A stretch of 64,000 bases of DNA from Mesorhizobium muleiense. Its GTDB lineage: Bacteria; Pseudomonadota; Alphaproteobacteria; Rhizobiales; Rhizobiaceae. A program made the translations under genes and the position numbers. Numbering within the stretch: the stretch's first letter is position 1; each line of letters opens with the position of its first letter. The stretch is taken from positions 545,091 to 609,090 of the forward strand of contig NZ_FNEE01000001.1 of the NCBI RefSeq assembly GCF_900099905.1, in the 5' to 3' direction. The notes below the pieces were generated by a model that was given only the letters and a program-made list of their open reading frames with translations, had not been told where the DNA came from and made no database searches. Below are positions 8,577 through 17,502 of the stretch, in pieces.

Positions 8577-10535
8577 TCAGCCGTGGGCTTCCTCGGCAAA
8601 ACGCACCAGCACCGTCCCATCGGTGACCTGTGCGCCCTCTGTTGCGATCTCGGCGATCGTCCCGTCATGCGTGGCGGAAATCGTGTGCTCCATCTTCATC
8701 GCTTCCAGGATCAACAGCGGCTGGCCCTTGATGACGGTTTCGCCTTTTGCCGCGCGCACCAGCTTGACCAGTCCCGGCATCGGCGCGCGCAGGCTGTCGG
8801 CACCGGCGGCGATTTCGTCGGCCCTTGCCAACGGGTCCGGCACCGCGAAGCTGTAGCCGACGGCGCCTGAAAAGACAGTGACATGGCCTGGCCAGCGGGC
8901 GAGGCGAGGGGCAGCGCGAAGATCAAGCGCGCTGTCATAAGGTGCGTCCAGTGCCACCTGGAAGCGCCCGTCCGGCCGCATCGATACAAGCGCCAGGATA
9001 TCGTCCTCGCCGTAGCGAAGCCGCGTGCGCCGCGCCATCGCGTGGAAATGCGCATAGCCGGCAAGCGACGACCACGGGTCGCGGGTCGGCGCGTGAGCCC
9101 CGACGCCGGACGCTGCAAGTGCGGCCGCGGCGACGATCTCGCTGCTCGGCGGCGGCACTGCGGTCAGCGCTTGCTGGTGCCTGCCGATCAGCCCGGTGTC
9201 GATGTCACCTGCCGAAAAATCCGCGTCAGCGGCGAGAGCCGCGAGAAAGGCGGTGTTGACGGTCGAGCCGGCGATCTCGGTTTGCGAAAGGGAAATGCCC
9301 AGTGCTTCGAGCGCCGCCTGCCTGGTCTTGCCGTGGACGACGAGCTTGGCGATCATCGGGTCGTAGAACGGCGAGATGGCATCGCCGGTCCGCACGCCGG
9401 TCTCGATCCGCATGCTGGCGCCCTCGGGCGCTGTATCCGGAAATTTCAGGTGATGCAGCGTGCCCGTCGCCGGCAAAAAACCCTTTGCCGCGTCTTCGGC
9501 ATAGATGCGCGCCTCGAAGGCATGTCCGGAGAGCGCAATCTCGCTCTGCGTCTTCGGCAGCTTTTCGCCGGACGCCACCCGCAACTGCCATTCGACCAGA
9601 TCGGTGCCGGTGACCATTTCGGTGACGGGATGCTCGACCTGCAGGCGAGTGTTCATTTCCATGAACCAGAAGCGGTCGGCCTTCAGCCCTTGCGAGGCGT
9701 CGACGATGAACTCGATCGTGCCGGCGCCGGAATAGTCGATAGCCTTGGCGGCCTTCACCGCCGCCTCCGTCATTGCCTTGCGCAATGCCGGCGTCATCCC
9801 GGGGGCGGGGGCTTCCTCGATCACCTTCTGATGGCGCCGCTGCGCCGAGCAGTCGCGCTCGTAGAGATGCACGACATTGCCGAAGATATCGCCGAAAACC
9901 TGAACCTCGATGTGGCGCGGCTTGTCGACATATTTCTCGACCAGCACGCGGTCGTCGCCGAACGCGGCCTTGGCCTCGCGCCGCGCACCCGACAGCGCCT
10001 CGGAAAAGTCGTCGGGATGTTCGACGCGCCGCATGCCCTTGCCGCCGCCGCCGGCGCGCGCCTTGATCAGCACGGGATAGCCGATCTCGCGTGCCTTGGA
10101 GGCGAGCAGCACGATCTCCTGCGCCTCGCCGTGATAGCCCGGCACAACCGGCACGCCGGCCTTCTCCATCAGCCGCTTGGCCGCGTCCTTCAGCCCCATG
10201 GCGCGGATTGAGGCGGCCGACGGGCCGATGAAGACGAGCCCGGCCGCTGTCACCTGATCGACGAAATCAGGGTTTTCCGACAGAAAACCGTAGCCGGGAT
10301 GGATGGCTTCGGCGCCGGTGGCCAAAGCCGCCGCGACGATCTTGTCGCCGCGCAGATAACTTTCGCCGACCGGCGAGAGTCCGATATGCACCGCTTCGTC
10401 GGCCATCTCGACATGCAAGGCGCCGGCGTCGGCGTCGGAATAGACGGCGACCGTGCGCACGCCCATCCTGCGCGCGGTGCGGATCACCCGGCAAGCGATC
10501 TCGCCGCGGTTGGCGATCAGGATTTTGGCGAACAT
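8577..10535 (-). CDS. mccA: Methylcrotonyl-CoA carboxylase, biotin carboxylase/biotin carrier (alpha) subunit
   Basis: About 652 residues. The subunit uses ATP and bicarbonate to carboxylate biotin, supplying the beta subunit (11682-13289) in leucine breakdown. Order of domains: biotin carboxylase N-terminal MFAKILIANRGEIACRVIRT; ATP-grasp with KARAGGGGKGMRR, the EKYVDKPRHIEVQV segment and FMEMNTRLQVEHPVTE; carboxylase C-terminal domain; and a C-terminal biotinyl domain with EAMKMEH, Lys being biotinylated. The ATG at 10535 has GGAGGTCCC directly before it, so codons further upstream are not used. Alpha subunits of propionyl-CoA carboxylase look similar; the adjacent MccB and Ivd decide for methylcrotonyl-CoA. 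Confidence 0.92.
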   Translation of the reverse strand: MFAKILIANRGEIACRVIRTARRMGVRTVAVYSDADAGALHVEMADEAVHIGLSPVGESYLRGDKIVAAALATGAEAIHPGYGFLSENPDFVDQVTAAGLVFIGPSAASIRAMGLKDAAKRLMEKAGVPVVPGYHGEAQEIVLLASKAREIGYPVLIKARAGGGGKGMRRVEHPDDFSEALSGARREAKAAFGDDRVLVEKYVDKPRHIEVQVFGDIFGNVVHLYERDCSAQRRHQKVIEEAPAPGMTPALRKAMTEAAVKAAKAIDYSGAGTIEFIVDASQGLKADRFWFMEMNTRLQVEHPVTEMVTGTDLVEWQLRVASGEKLPKTQSEIALSGHAFEARIYAEDAAKGFLPATGTLHHLKFPDTAPEGASMRIETGVRTGDAISPFYDPMIAKLVVHGKTRQAALEALGISLSQTEIAGSTVNTAFLAALAADADFSAGDIDTGLIGRHQQALTAVPPPSSEIVAAAALAASGVGAHAPTRDPWSSLAGYAHFHAMARRTRLRYGEDDILALVSMRPDGRFQVALDAPYDSALDLRAAPRLARWPGHVTVFSGAVGYSFAVPDPLARADEIAAGADSLRAPMPGLVKLVRAAKGETVIKGQPLLILEAMKMEHTISATHDGTIAEIATEGAQVTDGTVLVRFAEEAHG

Positions 10536-10650
10536 GGGACCTCCAAAGCCAGAGCTTGCCGCCAACGGCGCGAATGCTCCTTCACGCGGGCTGTGGCAAC
10601 ACCCTGCTTTGCAGTCCGGCCATTGTCAAAGGATGGGTAAGCCAGCCTGC

Positions 10651-11028
10651 CTACTTGGAGGCAGCGATCCCGCAGCCGCCGGCCGCGGTCTTGACCTTCC
10701 ATCTCGTCAAGCCGGCCTGGCAATTGCGCAACGCACTCTCTTCCGCGGCCTGTTGCGAGGGTGCGTTGAGTTTGGAGCCGCAGATGATGTAGAGGTCGGT
10801 CACGCGCGATTGGAACGTCGTCGCATAGGCCGAATGACCGCTCGCCGCGACATAGGCCTTGTAGGCCTTCGGGCAATCTCCAGTCGAACCTGCCGGAAAA
10901 TGGACGGCGAAACGTCTGTCGCCCTTGCTTCCCGCCAGCGATTCCGCCGCTCCAATGCCGGGCGCTGCTAATATAAGCAATCCCGCAAGTACAGATACAG
11001 TTGTTTTCTGAAAAAGCTGCTGTCTCAT
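10651..11028 (-). CDS. Small exported protein, function unknown
   Basis: About 125 residues. The N-terminus MRQQLFQKTTVSVLAGLLIL then AAPGIGAAES is a signal peptide. The mature part has four cysteines (GDCPKAY, YIICGSK, LRNCQAG, GGCGIA), probably in two disulfides. An earlier in-frame ATG (11064) would bury the signal sequence, so 11028 is chosen. It lies between the macrodomain gene and mccA on the same strand, with about 90- and 115-bp gaps, so it may be read through from the leucine block. I do not recognise a family with confidence; the Ala/Cys pattern recalls small secreted repeat domains such as DUF4189. Confidence 0.6.
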   Translation of the reverse strand: MRQQLFQKTTVSVLAGLLILAAPGIGAAESLAGSKGDRRFAVHFPAGSTGDCPKAYKAYVAASGHSAYATTFQSRVTDLYIICGSKLNAPSQQAAEESALRNCQAGLTRWKVKTAAGGCGIAASK

Positions 11029-11117
11029 CTTCGCCCAATCCCCATTGGTATTTGCAATGAGCAATAGCCGCGATTCTTTCGTCTGGCCAGATCGGGGAAT
11101 GAAAATAAGTCTGAAAA

Positions 11118-11678
11118 CTATGAATGGATTTTATTACCTGAGCCGGTCGCGCTCCCGCCATTGCGCAGCAACGCCTGTTGGTATAGGTCCGCCGTCTGTT
11201 GGTCGAAGCAGCAGAAGATGACGGTTTCAGGAACCGCATTGTGGCTGACAAAGGCGCTCACCGTGCCAACGGCGATCTGCGTCGCCTGGTCCTTTGGATA
11301 CCTGTATACACCGGTCGAGATCGCCGGAAATGCCACCGTCCTGCAATCCTTGCCGGCGGCGAGTTCGAGCGACCGGCGGTAGCAGGAGGCCAACAACTCG
11401 GCTTCGCCCTTGCCGCCGCCTTGCCAGACCGGCCCGACCGTGTGGATGACATAGCGTGCCGGCAGCCTGTAGCCCTTGGTGAGTTTTGCGTCGCCGACCT
11501 TGCAGCCATTGAGGGATTGGCATTCGGCCAGAAGCTCGGGGCCGGCCGCCCGGTGGATGGCGCCGTCGACGCCCCCGCCACCCAGAAGTGAGGTGTTGGC
11601 GGCGTTGACGATGGCGTCGACCGCCAGCCTGGTGATGTCGCCGACATGAACGCGAATCCTTGCCTCGATCTCGCTCAT
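11118..11678 (-). CDS. Macrodomain protein, O-acetyl-ADP-ribose deacetylase type
   Basis: 186 residues, one complete macrodomain. It shows [20 protein letters not shown], the ADP-ribose-binding signature with the Asn-Ala-Asn-x2-Leu-x-Gly5-Asp core. Also present are [33 protein letters not shown], and the second loop [16 protein letters not shown]. This is the YmdB/MacroD subclass that removes O-acetyl or ADP-ribosyl groups. Its start lies 3 bp after the stop of mccB, so it is translationally close to the carboxylase. Chemistry is inferred from motif class. No ADP-ribosyltransferase is visible nearby. Confidence 0.9.
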   Translation of the reverse strand: MSEIEARIRVHVGDITRLAVDAIVNAANTSLLGGGGVDGAIHRAAGPELLAECQSLNGCKVGDAKLTKGYRLPARYVIHTVGPVWQGGGKGEAELLASCYRRSLELAAGKDCRTVAFPAISTGVYRYPKDQATQIAVGTVSAFVSHNAVPETVIFCCFDQQTADLYQQALLRNGGSATGSGNKIHS

Positions 11679-11681
11679 CGG

Positions 11682-13289
11682 TCACATCCTGAACACGCCG
11701 AAGCTTGTCTCCTCGATCCCGGCGTTCAGCGCTGCGGACAGGCTGAGCGCCAGCACTTCGCGCGTCTTGGCCGGATCGATGATGCCGTCGTCCCAGAGCC
11801 GGGCGGAGGAATACAGCGGGTGGCCTTCATGCTCGTATTTCATCAGGATCGGCTTCTTGAATTTTGCCTCCTCCTCCGCGCTCCATTCCCCGCCCTTGCG
11901 CTCGATTCCCTCGCGCTTGACCACGGCCAGCACGGTAGCCGCCTGCTCGCCGCCCATCACCGAAATGCGGGCATTCGGCCACATCCACAGGAAGCGTGGC
12001 GAATAGGCGCGTCCGCACATGCCGTAATTGCCGGCGCCGAACGAGCCGCCGATGATCATGGTGACCTTCGGCACGCGGGCCGTGGCGACCGCCATCACCA
12101 GCTTGGCGCCATCCTTGGCGATGCCGCCGGCCTCGTATTTTCGCCCGACCATGAAGCCGGTGATGTTCTGCAGGAAGATCAGCGGGATCTTGCGCTGGCA
12201 GCACAGCTCGATGAAATGCGCGCCCTTCAGCGCGCTTTCGGAAAACAGCACGCCGTTGTTGGCGATGATCCCGACGGGCATGCCGTTGAGATGGGCAAAG
12301 CCGGTGACCAGCGTGGTGCCATAGTTCTGCTTGAACTCGTCGAATTCGGAGCCGTCGACGATGCGCGCGATCACTTCACGCACGTCATAGGGCTGGCGCA
12401 GATCGGTCGGCACGATGCCGTAGAGTTCTTCGGCCGCATGAAGCGGCGCAATCGGATCGCGTAGCGCCAGCCCGATCTGCTTCTTTCGATTGAGGTTCTT
12501 GACGATGCGGCGCGCGATCGCCAGCGCATGCTCGTCGTCCAGCGCAAAATGATCGGCCACGCCGGAAAGCCGCGTGTGGACCTCGGCGCCGCCCAATTCC
12601 TCCGCGCTGACGTCCTCGCCGGTAGCGGCCTTCACCAGCGGCGGACCGCCGAGGAAGATGGTCGCCTGGTTGCGCACCATGATCGTCTCGTCCGACATCG
12701 CCGGCACATAGGCGCCGCCCGCAGTGCACGAACCCATGACGCAGGCGATCTGCGGAATGCCTGAAGCCGACATGTTGGCCTGGTTGTAGAAGATGCGGCC
12801 GAAATGGTCGCGGTCGGGAAACACCTCGTCCTGGTTGGGCAGGTTGGCGCCACCGCTGTCGACCAGATAGACGCAAGGCAATCTGTTCTGCAGCGCGATC
12901 TCCTGCGCGCGCAGATGCTTCTTCACCGTCAGCGGATAATAGGTGCCGCCCTTCACCGTGGCGTCGTTGACGACGACCATGACTTCGGTGCCTTCGACGC
13001 GGCCGATGCCCGCAATGATGCCGGCCGATGCGATATCCTCGCCATACATCGACCACGCCGCGAACTGGCCGATCTCGAGGAATGGCGAGCCGGTGTCGAG
13101 CAATTGGGCGAGGCGCTCGCGCGGCAAAAGCTTGCCGCGGCTCTGGTGGCGCTCGCGCGCTTCCTCCGAGCCGCCACGCTCGACGGTTGCCGCCTTTTGC
13201 GCAATGTCGGCGACCAGCGCCCGCATGCGCTCGGCATTGGCGCGGAAGGTGTCGGAGGCTGGCGAGATTTGCGAGGTGAAGGGGGCCAT
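11682..13289 (-). CDS. mccB: Methylcrotonyl-CoA carboxylase carboxyltransferase (beta) subunit
   Basis: 535 residues, the usual MccB length. It transfers the carboxyl group from biotin to 3-methylcrotonyl-CoA. Crotonase-like carboxyltransferase landmarks are [75 protein letters not shown], and the C-terminal [20 protein letters not shown]. It begins 5 bp after the PIN toxin gene and ends 3 bp before the macrodomain gene, so all lie in one transcription unit running from ivd toward mccA. Confidence 0.93.
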   Translation of the reverse strand: MAPFTSQISPASDTFRANAERMRALVADIAQKAATVERGGSEEARERHQSRGKLLPRERLAQLLDTGSPFLEIGQFAAWSMYGEDIASAGIIAGIGRVEGTEVMVVVNDATVKGGTYYPLTVKKHLRAQEIALQNRLPCVYLVDSGGANLPNQDEVFPDRDHFGRIFYNQANMSASGIPQIACVMGSCTAGGAYVPAMSDETIMVRNQATIFLGGPPLVKAATGEDVSAEELGGAEVHTRLSGVADHFALDDEHALAIARRIVKNLNRKKQIGLALRDPIAPLHAAEELYGIVPTDLRQPYDVREVIARIVDGSEFDEFKQNYGTTLVTGFAHLNGMPVGIIANNGVLFSESALKGAHFIELCCQRKIPLIFLQNITGFMVGRKYEAGGIAKDGAKLVMAVATARVPKVTMIIGGSFGAGNYGMCGRAYSPRFLWMWPNARISVMGGEQAATVLAVVKREGIERKGGEWSAEEEAKFKKPILMKYEHEGHPLYSSARLWDDGIIDPAKTREVLALSLSAALNAGIEETSFGVFRM

Positions 13290-13294
13290 TGGCG

Positions 13295-13678
13295 TTACCG
13301 GATCAGTTCGATCTTGCAGCCGATATCCAGGTCGCCCCAGCCGCGGTCGGCGGTGACGGCTATGGCGTTCTCGCGAATTGCCAGGGCCAGGCAGGCCCGA
13401 TCGCCCAGCGACAAGCCGCGATGCCGCGTCAGCTCGCGAAGCTGACCGGCGGCGATGCCCATCATCTCATCGAAAGCAGCGACCGGCATGCCGAGACTGG
13501 CGAGGTCGTCCGCGGCCTCTTCCATGCTGCGTCCCTTGTCGATCAGCTTGGCGATAATTTCGGCCGCATTGACGGAGCTGAATTGCGCATCCGGCGCGAA
13601 ACCCAAGGCAACATCGGTGCCTTTCTCGTTAAGCAGGATCGCAAGCGCCGCCGAGCTGTCCATGACGTAAGCTTTCAC
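13295..13678 (-). CDS. PIN-domain toxin (VapC type)
   Basis: 127 residues, [23 protein letters not shown]-domain acidic residues are visible: Asp7 in VMDSSA, Glu in NAAEIIAKL, Asp in [10 protein letters not shown], and Asp in VTADRGW. These form the Mg-dependent RNase site expected to cleave tRNA or mRNA. Its start overlaps the end of the antitoxin by 4 bp (ATGA), the normal toxin-antitoxin coupling. Immediately downstream (5 bp) is mccB, so the toxin sits inside a metabolic operon. All catalytic residues look intact. Confidence 0.9.
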   Translation of the reverse strand: MKAYVMDSSAALAILLNEKGTDVALGFAPDAQFSSVNAAEIIAKLIDKGRSMEEAADDLASLGMPVAAFDEMMGIAAGQLRELTRHRGLSLGDRACLALAIRENAIAVTADRGWGDLDIGCKIELIR

Positions 13679-14067
13679 TTCGCTCCCTTCCCCGCCGTTC
13701 CTTCGGCATGAAGCCGGTCCAAACGTCTATCGCTTCGACGCTGTTCTTCCCGCCGCTCCTTCAGAAATTCGTCGACGACACTTTCGCCGGGCTTTTTCAA
13801 CGCTGACAATTCGGCCTGGACGCGCCGCAGATTCCGAAGCCACGACCTTACCCGCAACTCGCCGTTCTCGACATGAAGGATCAAGTCTTCACCAGGCTTC
13901 ACGCCCATTTCCTCGCGCATCGCAGCCGGGATCACGAAGCGTCCGCCCTCGCCAAGTCTGACGCGCTCGCGTTTCGCTGGCATCCGGAGCAGAGTTTTTT
14001 GAGCTCCTGCGTCGAATTGTGTCGGCGGGTTCTCGTCAAACCCAACCTTTTCGGTTCCGTTCGCCAT
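13675..14067 (-). CDS. AbrB/SpoVT-type antitoxin of the PIN toxin
   Basis: 130 residues. The central swapped-hairpin DNA-binding domain reads RERVRLGEGGRFVIPAAMRE then EMGVKPGEDLILHVENGELR. The C-terminal part (residues about 90-130) is helical and highly charged, suited to bind and block the toxin. The N-terminal 40 residues are a less ordered extension. The start chosen (MANGTEKVG) has GAGGCAG upstream. It overlaps the toxin gene by 4 bp and follows ivd by 84 bp. The module probably autoregulates, but no clear operator was identified. Confidence 0.85.
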   Translation of the reverse strand: MANGTEKVGFDENPPTQFDAGAQKTLLRMPAKRERVRLGEGGRFVIPAAMREEMGVKPGEDLILHVENGELRVRSWLRNLRRVQAELSALKKPGESVVDEFLKERREEQRRSDRRLDRLHAEGTAGKGAK

Positions 14068-14151
14068 GTTCTGCCTCGGTCCGGAAATATGACATCTCGG
14101 GAGAAATATGGGGCAAATTGTCCAGCATGGCAAATTTAGGAAATAGTGCCA

Positions 14152-15315
14152 TCAGACTCGTTCCGCCATGATTTCCCGCCCGATCAGCCAGCGGCGGATC
14201 TCGCTGGTGCCGGCGCCGATCTCGTAGAGCTTGGCGTCGCGCAAAAGCCGGCCGGTCGGATAGTCGTTGATGTAGCCATTGCCGCCCAGCAGCTGGATGG
14301 CGTCGAGCGCCATCTGCGTCGCCTTCTCGGCAGCGAACAGCACGCAAGCGGCGGCGTCCTTGCGGCTCGTCTGGCCGCGGTCGCAGGCAGCGGCGACGGC
14401 ATAGACATAGGCGCGCGCGGCGTTCATCGTCGTATACATGTCTGCGAGCTTGCCCTGCACCAGCTGGAACTCGCCGATCGGCTGACCGAACTGCTTGCGT
14501 TCGTGCACATAGGGGACCGCCACATCGAGGCACGCCGCCATCAGCCCGAGCGGGCCGCCGGCGAGCACCGTGCGCTCGTAGTCGAGACCCGACATCAGCA
14601 CCTCGACGCCGCGCCCCTCCTCATGCAGCACATTGTCGAACGGCACTTCGACATCCGAAAAAACCAGTTCGCCGGTGTTGGAGCCGCGCATGCCGAGCTT
14701 GTCGAGCTTTTGCGCGACGGAAAATCCGGCGAAATCCTTTTCGACGATGAAGGCGGTAATGCCGCGCGACTGGAGTTCTGGATCGGTCTTGGCGTAGACA
14801 ACCAGCGTCTCGGCATCCGGGCCGTTGGTGATCCACATCTTGGTGCCGTTCAGCACATAGCAATCATTGCGCTTTTCCGCGCGCAGTTTGAGCGACACGA
14901 CGTCGGAGCCGGCGCCGGATTCCGACATTGCCAGCGCGCCGACCTTTTCGCCGCTGCACAGCGCAGGCAGATATTTTTCCTTCTGCGCCGGTGTCGCCCA
15001 GCGATTGATCTGGTTGACGCAGAGGTTGGAATGGGCGCCGTAGGAGAGGCCGACCGAGGCCGAGGCGCGCGAAATCTCCTCCATCGCCACGACATGGGCG
15101 AGATAACCCATGCCGGTGCCGCCGAATTCCGGATCGGCGGTGATGCCGAGCAGGCCGAGCCCACCGAGCTCGGCCCACAGATGCGCCGGAAATTCATTCG
15201 AGCGGTCGATCTCGGCGGCGATCGGGGCGATCTTGTCCTGGGCGAAGCGCCGCACCAGGTCGCGCAGCGCCTCGATGTCTTCGTCAAGCCCGAAGTTGAG
15301 TGTGTGCGTGTACAT
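14152..15315 (-). CDS. ivd: Isovaleryl-CoA dehydrogenase
   Basis: 387 residues. An FAD enzyme oxidising isovaleryl-CoA to 3-methylcrotonyl-CoA in leucine degradation, with electrons going to ETF and then ETF-QO (start of window). Acyl-CoA dehydrogenase signatures are present: [30 protein letters not shown] and [20 protein letters not shown]. The catalytic glutamate is placed as in isovaleryl-CoA dehydrogenases, about E247 in [17 protein letters not shown], rather than at the position used by short/medium-chain enzymes. It is the first enzyme gene after the divergence-free TetR gene upstream, and mccB follows after the toxin-antitoxin insert. Confidence 0.94.
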   Translation of the reverse strand: MYTHTLNFGLDEDIEALRDLVRRFAQDKIAPIAAEIDRSNEFPAHLWAELGGLGLLGITADPEFGGTGMGYLAHVVAMEEISRASASVGLSYGAHSNLCVNQINRWATPAQKEKYLPALCSGEKVGALAMSESGAGSDVVSLKLRAEKRNDCYVLNGTKMWITNGPDAETLVVYAKTDPELQSRGITAFIVEKDFAGFSVAQKLDKLGMRGSNTGELVFSDVEVPFDNVLHEEGRGVEVLMSGLDYERTVLAGGPLGLMAACLDVAVPYVHERKQFGQPIGEFQLVQGKLADMYTTMNAARAYVYAVAAACDRGQTSRKDAAACVLFAAEKATQMALDAIQLLGGNGYINDYPTGRLLRDAKLYEIGAGTSEIRRWLIGREIMAERV

Positions 15316-15339
15316 GCCGTTCCTCCCGGCGCACGGCCC

Positions 15340-15417
15340 GAAATCGAATTCAATTTCGGGAAGGGCGCAAAATCAAAGTGCTACAGCGTCCTTTGCGCGC
15401 CGGCTGTGGCGCTGCAG
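15340..15417. repeat. Dispersed palindromic repeat (AAAGGACGCTGTAGC family), copy 1
   Basis: The minus-strand sequence contains AAAGGACGCTGTAGCACTTT, shared with copies at 41378-41472 and 60571-60673. It lies between ivd and the TetR gene and overlaps the last codons of the regulator. Confidence 0.75.
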
Positions 15418-16029
15418 GCGCGTTGTCGCGCCATGGGCCTTTGCTCCAACCAGGCGCATCGTCATTGAAAGATATGTGGCGGTTACCTCCGAGATCGATA
15501 GCCGCTCGCCCGGCTGGAACCAGACGATGACGCCGGTCATCATCTGGATCAGCGCCATGGCTGTCAGCCCTGTGTCTTCGACGCTGAAGACGCCGGCTTC
15601 CGCGCCGTCGCGCAAGATGACGCGCAGCTCCTTCTCATAGGCGGTGCGCATACGCAGGATCCGCGTCAGGCGGTCATGCGACAGGCTGCGCAATTCCATG
15701 TTCGAGACATGGGTGGAATGGCGGCGTTCGATGTGGAAGGCGATGTGGTTTTCGACAAAGGCGGCGAGCCGTGTCGCCGGATCGGCCGCGGCCGGGCGCG
15801 CCGCGTCCCACGCCTCGATCAGCCCTTCCATGTGCTCGCGCATCAGCGTGAACAACAGGTCTTGCTTGGTCGGAAAATAGCGGTAGAGCGCCGCCGCCTG
15901 GACGCCGACCTCGGCGGCCAGCTGGCGCATCGACATCGCCTCATAGCCAAGACGCGCGATCAGGCTGACCGCCGCCTCGCGGACCGCTGCTTCGGTCTTT
16001 TCGCCGTCGGAACCGGTCGTGCGCGCCAT
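15373..16029 (-). CDS. TetR-family regulator of the leucine block
   Basis: 218 residues. The N-terminal helix-turn-helix is typical: AAVSLIARLGYEAMSMRQLA, AEVGVQAAALYRYFPTKQDL, LFTLMREHMEGL. The C-terminal ligand domain is of the type seen in regulators beside ivd/mcc genes. The start is MARTTGSDGEK; the open frame extends upstream but only through a repeat. The last ~14 codons ([14 protein letters not shown]) are written by the dispersed repeat at 15340-15417. It is first in the same-strand series TetR-ivd-antitoxin-toxin-mccB, so local repression by an acyl-CoA or related intermediate is a reasonable inference. Confidence 0.88.
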   Translation of the reverse strand: MARTTGSDGEKTEAAVREAAVSLIARLGYEAMSMRQLAAEVGVQAAALYRYFPTKQDLLFTLMREHMEGLIEAWDAARPAAADPATRLAAFVENHIAFHIERRHSTHVSNMELRSLSHDRLTRILRMRTAYEKELRVILRDGAEAGVFSVEDTGLTAMALIQMMTGVIVWFQPGERLSISEVTATYLSMTMRLVGAKAHGATTRLQRHSRRAKDAVAL

Positions 16030-16060
16030 GCAAGCCTCGTTGAGAGGGTAGGAATAAAAC

Positions 16061-16068
16061 GAACGTTC
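16061..16068. promoter_or_regulatory. Candidate TetR operator upstream of its own gene
   Basis: A perfect 8-bp palindrome GAACGTTC in an AT-rich context (AAAACGAACGTTCAATTAATTC) 32 bp before the TetR start codon. Sites of the AACGTTC type are common for TetR regulators. Short, so only suggestive. Confidence 0.4.
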
Positions 16069-16092
16069 AATTAATTCAAGAGCGCGACTCCT

Positions 16093-16239
16093 CCTTCTCC
16101 CCTTGTGGGAGAAGGTGGCCTCGCGAAGCGAGGTCGGATGAGGGGTGTTCCAGCTTGGCACCGCCGGCACTCCGTCCAACACCCCTCATCCGTCTCGGCG
16201 CTGCGCGCCGATCCACCTTCTCCCACAAGGGGAGAAGGA
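16093..16239. repeat. MITE/RIME-like element with 26-bp perfect terminal inverted repeats, copy 1
   Basis: The left end CCTTCTCCCCTTGTGGGAGA... (16093-16118) is the exact complement of the right end (16213-16238). The two ends enclose about 94 bp including GAGGTCGGATGAGGGGTG and CACCCCTCATCCG, so the whole unit folds on itself. No coding capacity. A second diverged copy lies at 19311-19456. Confidence 0.9.
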
Positions 16240-16248
16240 AGAGCGCCT

Positions 16249-17358
16249 TCAGCTTCCCCGTGCTGCCGCCAGCGCACCCGGCAATTCCTCGGCAAAAATG
16301 TCGAGCTCGTGGTCGAGGCCGACGCTGACCCTGATACAACGGTCGAGCACCGGCACCATCGGCTTGCGGATGAACACATCGCGCGACAAAAGCGCCTGCA
16401 GCACCTTCAGCGCGAAGGCGCCGTCGCCGCCGCAGTCCATGGTGACGAAATTGGTCGCCGAGGGCAGCGGCTTCAGCCCGTTCGCTTCGGCTATTTCTGC
16501 GATGCGCCGGCGGCCGGCAGCGACCCGCGTCACCACGCTTTGCAGATAGTCCTGATCGGCCAGCGCCTCGACGCCGGCGATCTGCGCCATGCGGCTGACG
16601 CCGTAGTGGTTGCGGATCTTCTCGAAATCGCGGATCACCTGGGCGTCGGCCACCGCATAGCCGCAGCGTATGCCGGCCAGCCCGTAGGCTTTCGAGAAGG
16701 TGCGCATGCGGATGACGTTCGGCCGTGACACGTCGATCGGCGGCAGCGCCGAGGCAGGGCCCAATTCGCCATAGGCCTCGTCAAGCACCAGCATGGTGGT
16801 CTCCGGCAGGGCTTCGATGAAGCGGATGAGTTCCGCCGCCTCCCACCAGCTGCCCATAGGATTGTCCGGGTTGGACAGGTAGACCAGCGGCGCTTTGTCC
16901 TTGGTGACCGCAGCCAACAGGCCGTCCAGGCTTTCCCGGTCGTTCTCGTAGGGGACCGCGACCAGCCGGCCGCCGACGCCGGCAATATGGAAATTGAAGG
17001 TCGGATAGGCGCCGAGCGAGGTGACCACCGCGTCGCCTGATGCCACATACATGCGCGCCACCAGGCTGAGCAACCCGTCTATGCCTTCGCCGACCACCAC
17101 GTTTTCGACGCCAACGCCAAGATGCCCGGCAACAGTCACCTTCAAATCGTGATTGTCTGGATCACAATACATCCACATGTCGCGGGCGATGCCGGCCATG
17201 CGGGCGATGACGCGCGGCGAGGGGCCAAAACTGCTCTCATTGGCGCCGATGCGGGCGCGAAAGGCGCGGCCGCGATCTCGCTCCTGCGCCTCCGGGCCGA
17301 CAAACGGCACCGTCGAAGGAAGCACGCTGACGATCGGCGTGAGGGGAGGGCGCTGGCG
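16249..17358 (-). CDS. PLP-dependent aminotransferase, histidinol-phosphate aminotransferase-like
   Basis: About 369 residues, a class I/II aminotransferase of the HisC family. Landmarks are IGANESSFGPSPRVIARMAG, VVGEGIDGLLSLVARMYV, LVYLSNPDNPMGSWW, VLDEAYGELG, and the PLP lysine at about K223 in RTFSKAYGLAGIRCGYA. The C-terminal HisC-like TNFVTMDCGGDGAFALKVLQ and RCIRVSVGLDHELDIFAEEL are present. MRQRPPLTPIVS is taken as start; an upstream ATG (17418) adds 20 poorly conserved residues. Exact substrate is not certain: no other his genes are adjacent, so it could act on an aromatic or other amino acid. Its 3' end abuts the MITE (10-bp gap). Confidence 0.85.
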   Translation of the reverse strand, partial: RQRPPLTPIVSVLPSTVPFVGPEAQERDRGRAFRARIGANESSFGPSPRVIARMAGIARDMWMYCDPDNHDLKVTVAGHLGVGVENVVVGEGIDGLLSLVARMYVASGDAVVTSLGAYPTFNFHIAGVGGRLVAVPYENDRESLDGLLAAVTKDKAPLVYLSNPDNPMGSWWEAAELIRFIEALPETTMLVLDEAYGELGPASALPPIDVSRPNVIRMRTFSKAYGLAGIRCGYAVADAQVIRDFEKIRNHYGVSRMAQIAGVEALADQDYLQSVVTRVAAGRRRIAEIAEANGLKPLPSATNFVTMDCGGDGAFALKVLQALLSRDVFIRKPMVPVLDRCIRVSVGLDHELDIFAEELPGALAAARGS

Positions 17359-17461
17359 CATGGCAAAGGCTCGCTCGAAAAGGGCCTTCTTGCTAGCGCG
17401 GCACAGTTGGCCGCGCAAGCTCCCGCCTTGGCTGCAGCCAGCATGCTGGATTCCCCCCGCA

Positions 17462-17498
17462 CTTTTTGCTAGCGAGAGATTTCTTTTTGCTAGCGAGA
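17462..17498 (+). promoter_or_regulatory. Two 16-bp direct repeats spaced by 21 bp before the sulfotransferase gene
   Basis: CTTTTTGCTAGCGAGA occurs exactly at 17462-17477 and 17483-17498, ending 4 bp before the ATG. The core CTTGCTAGCG appears again near 17389. The 21-bp period equals two DNA turns. It could be a regulator site or a recent duplication. Confidence 0.5.
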
Positions 17499-17502
17499 TA
17501 TC

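Noticed and set aside
8883-10211. A 442-codon plus-strand open frame inside mccA
   Set aside because: Antisense to a certain gene in high-GC DNA; Arg/Gly-rich composition without domains. A shadow frame.
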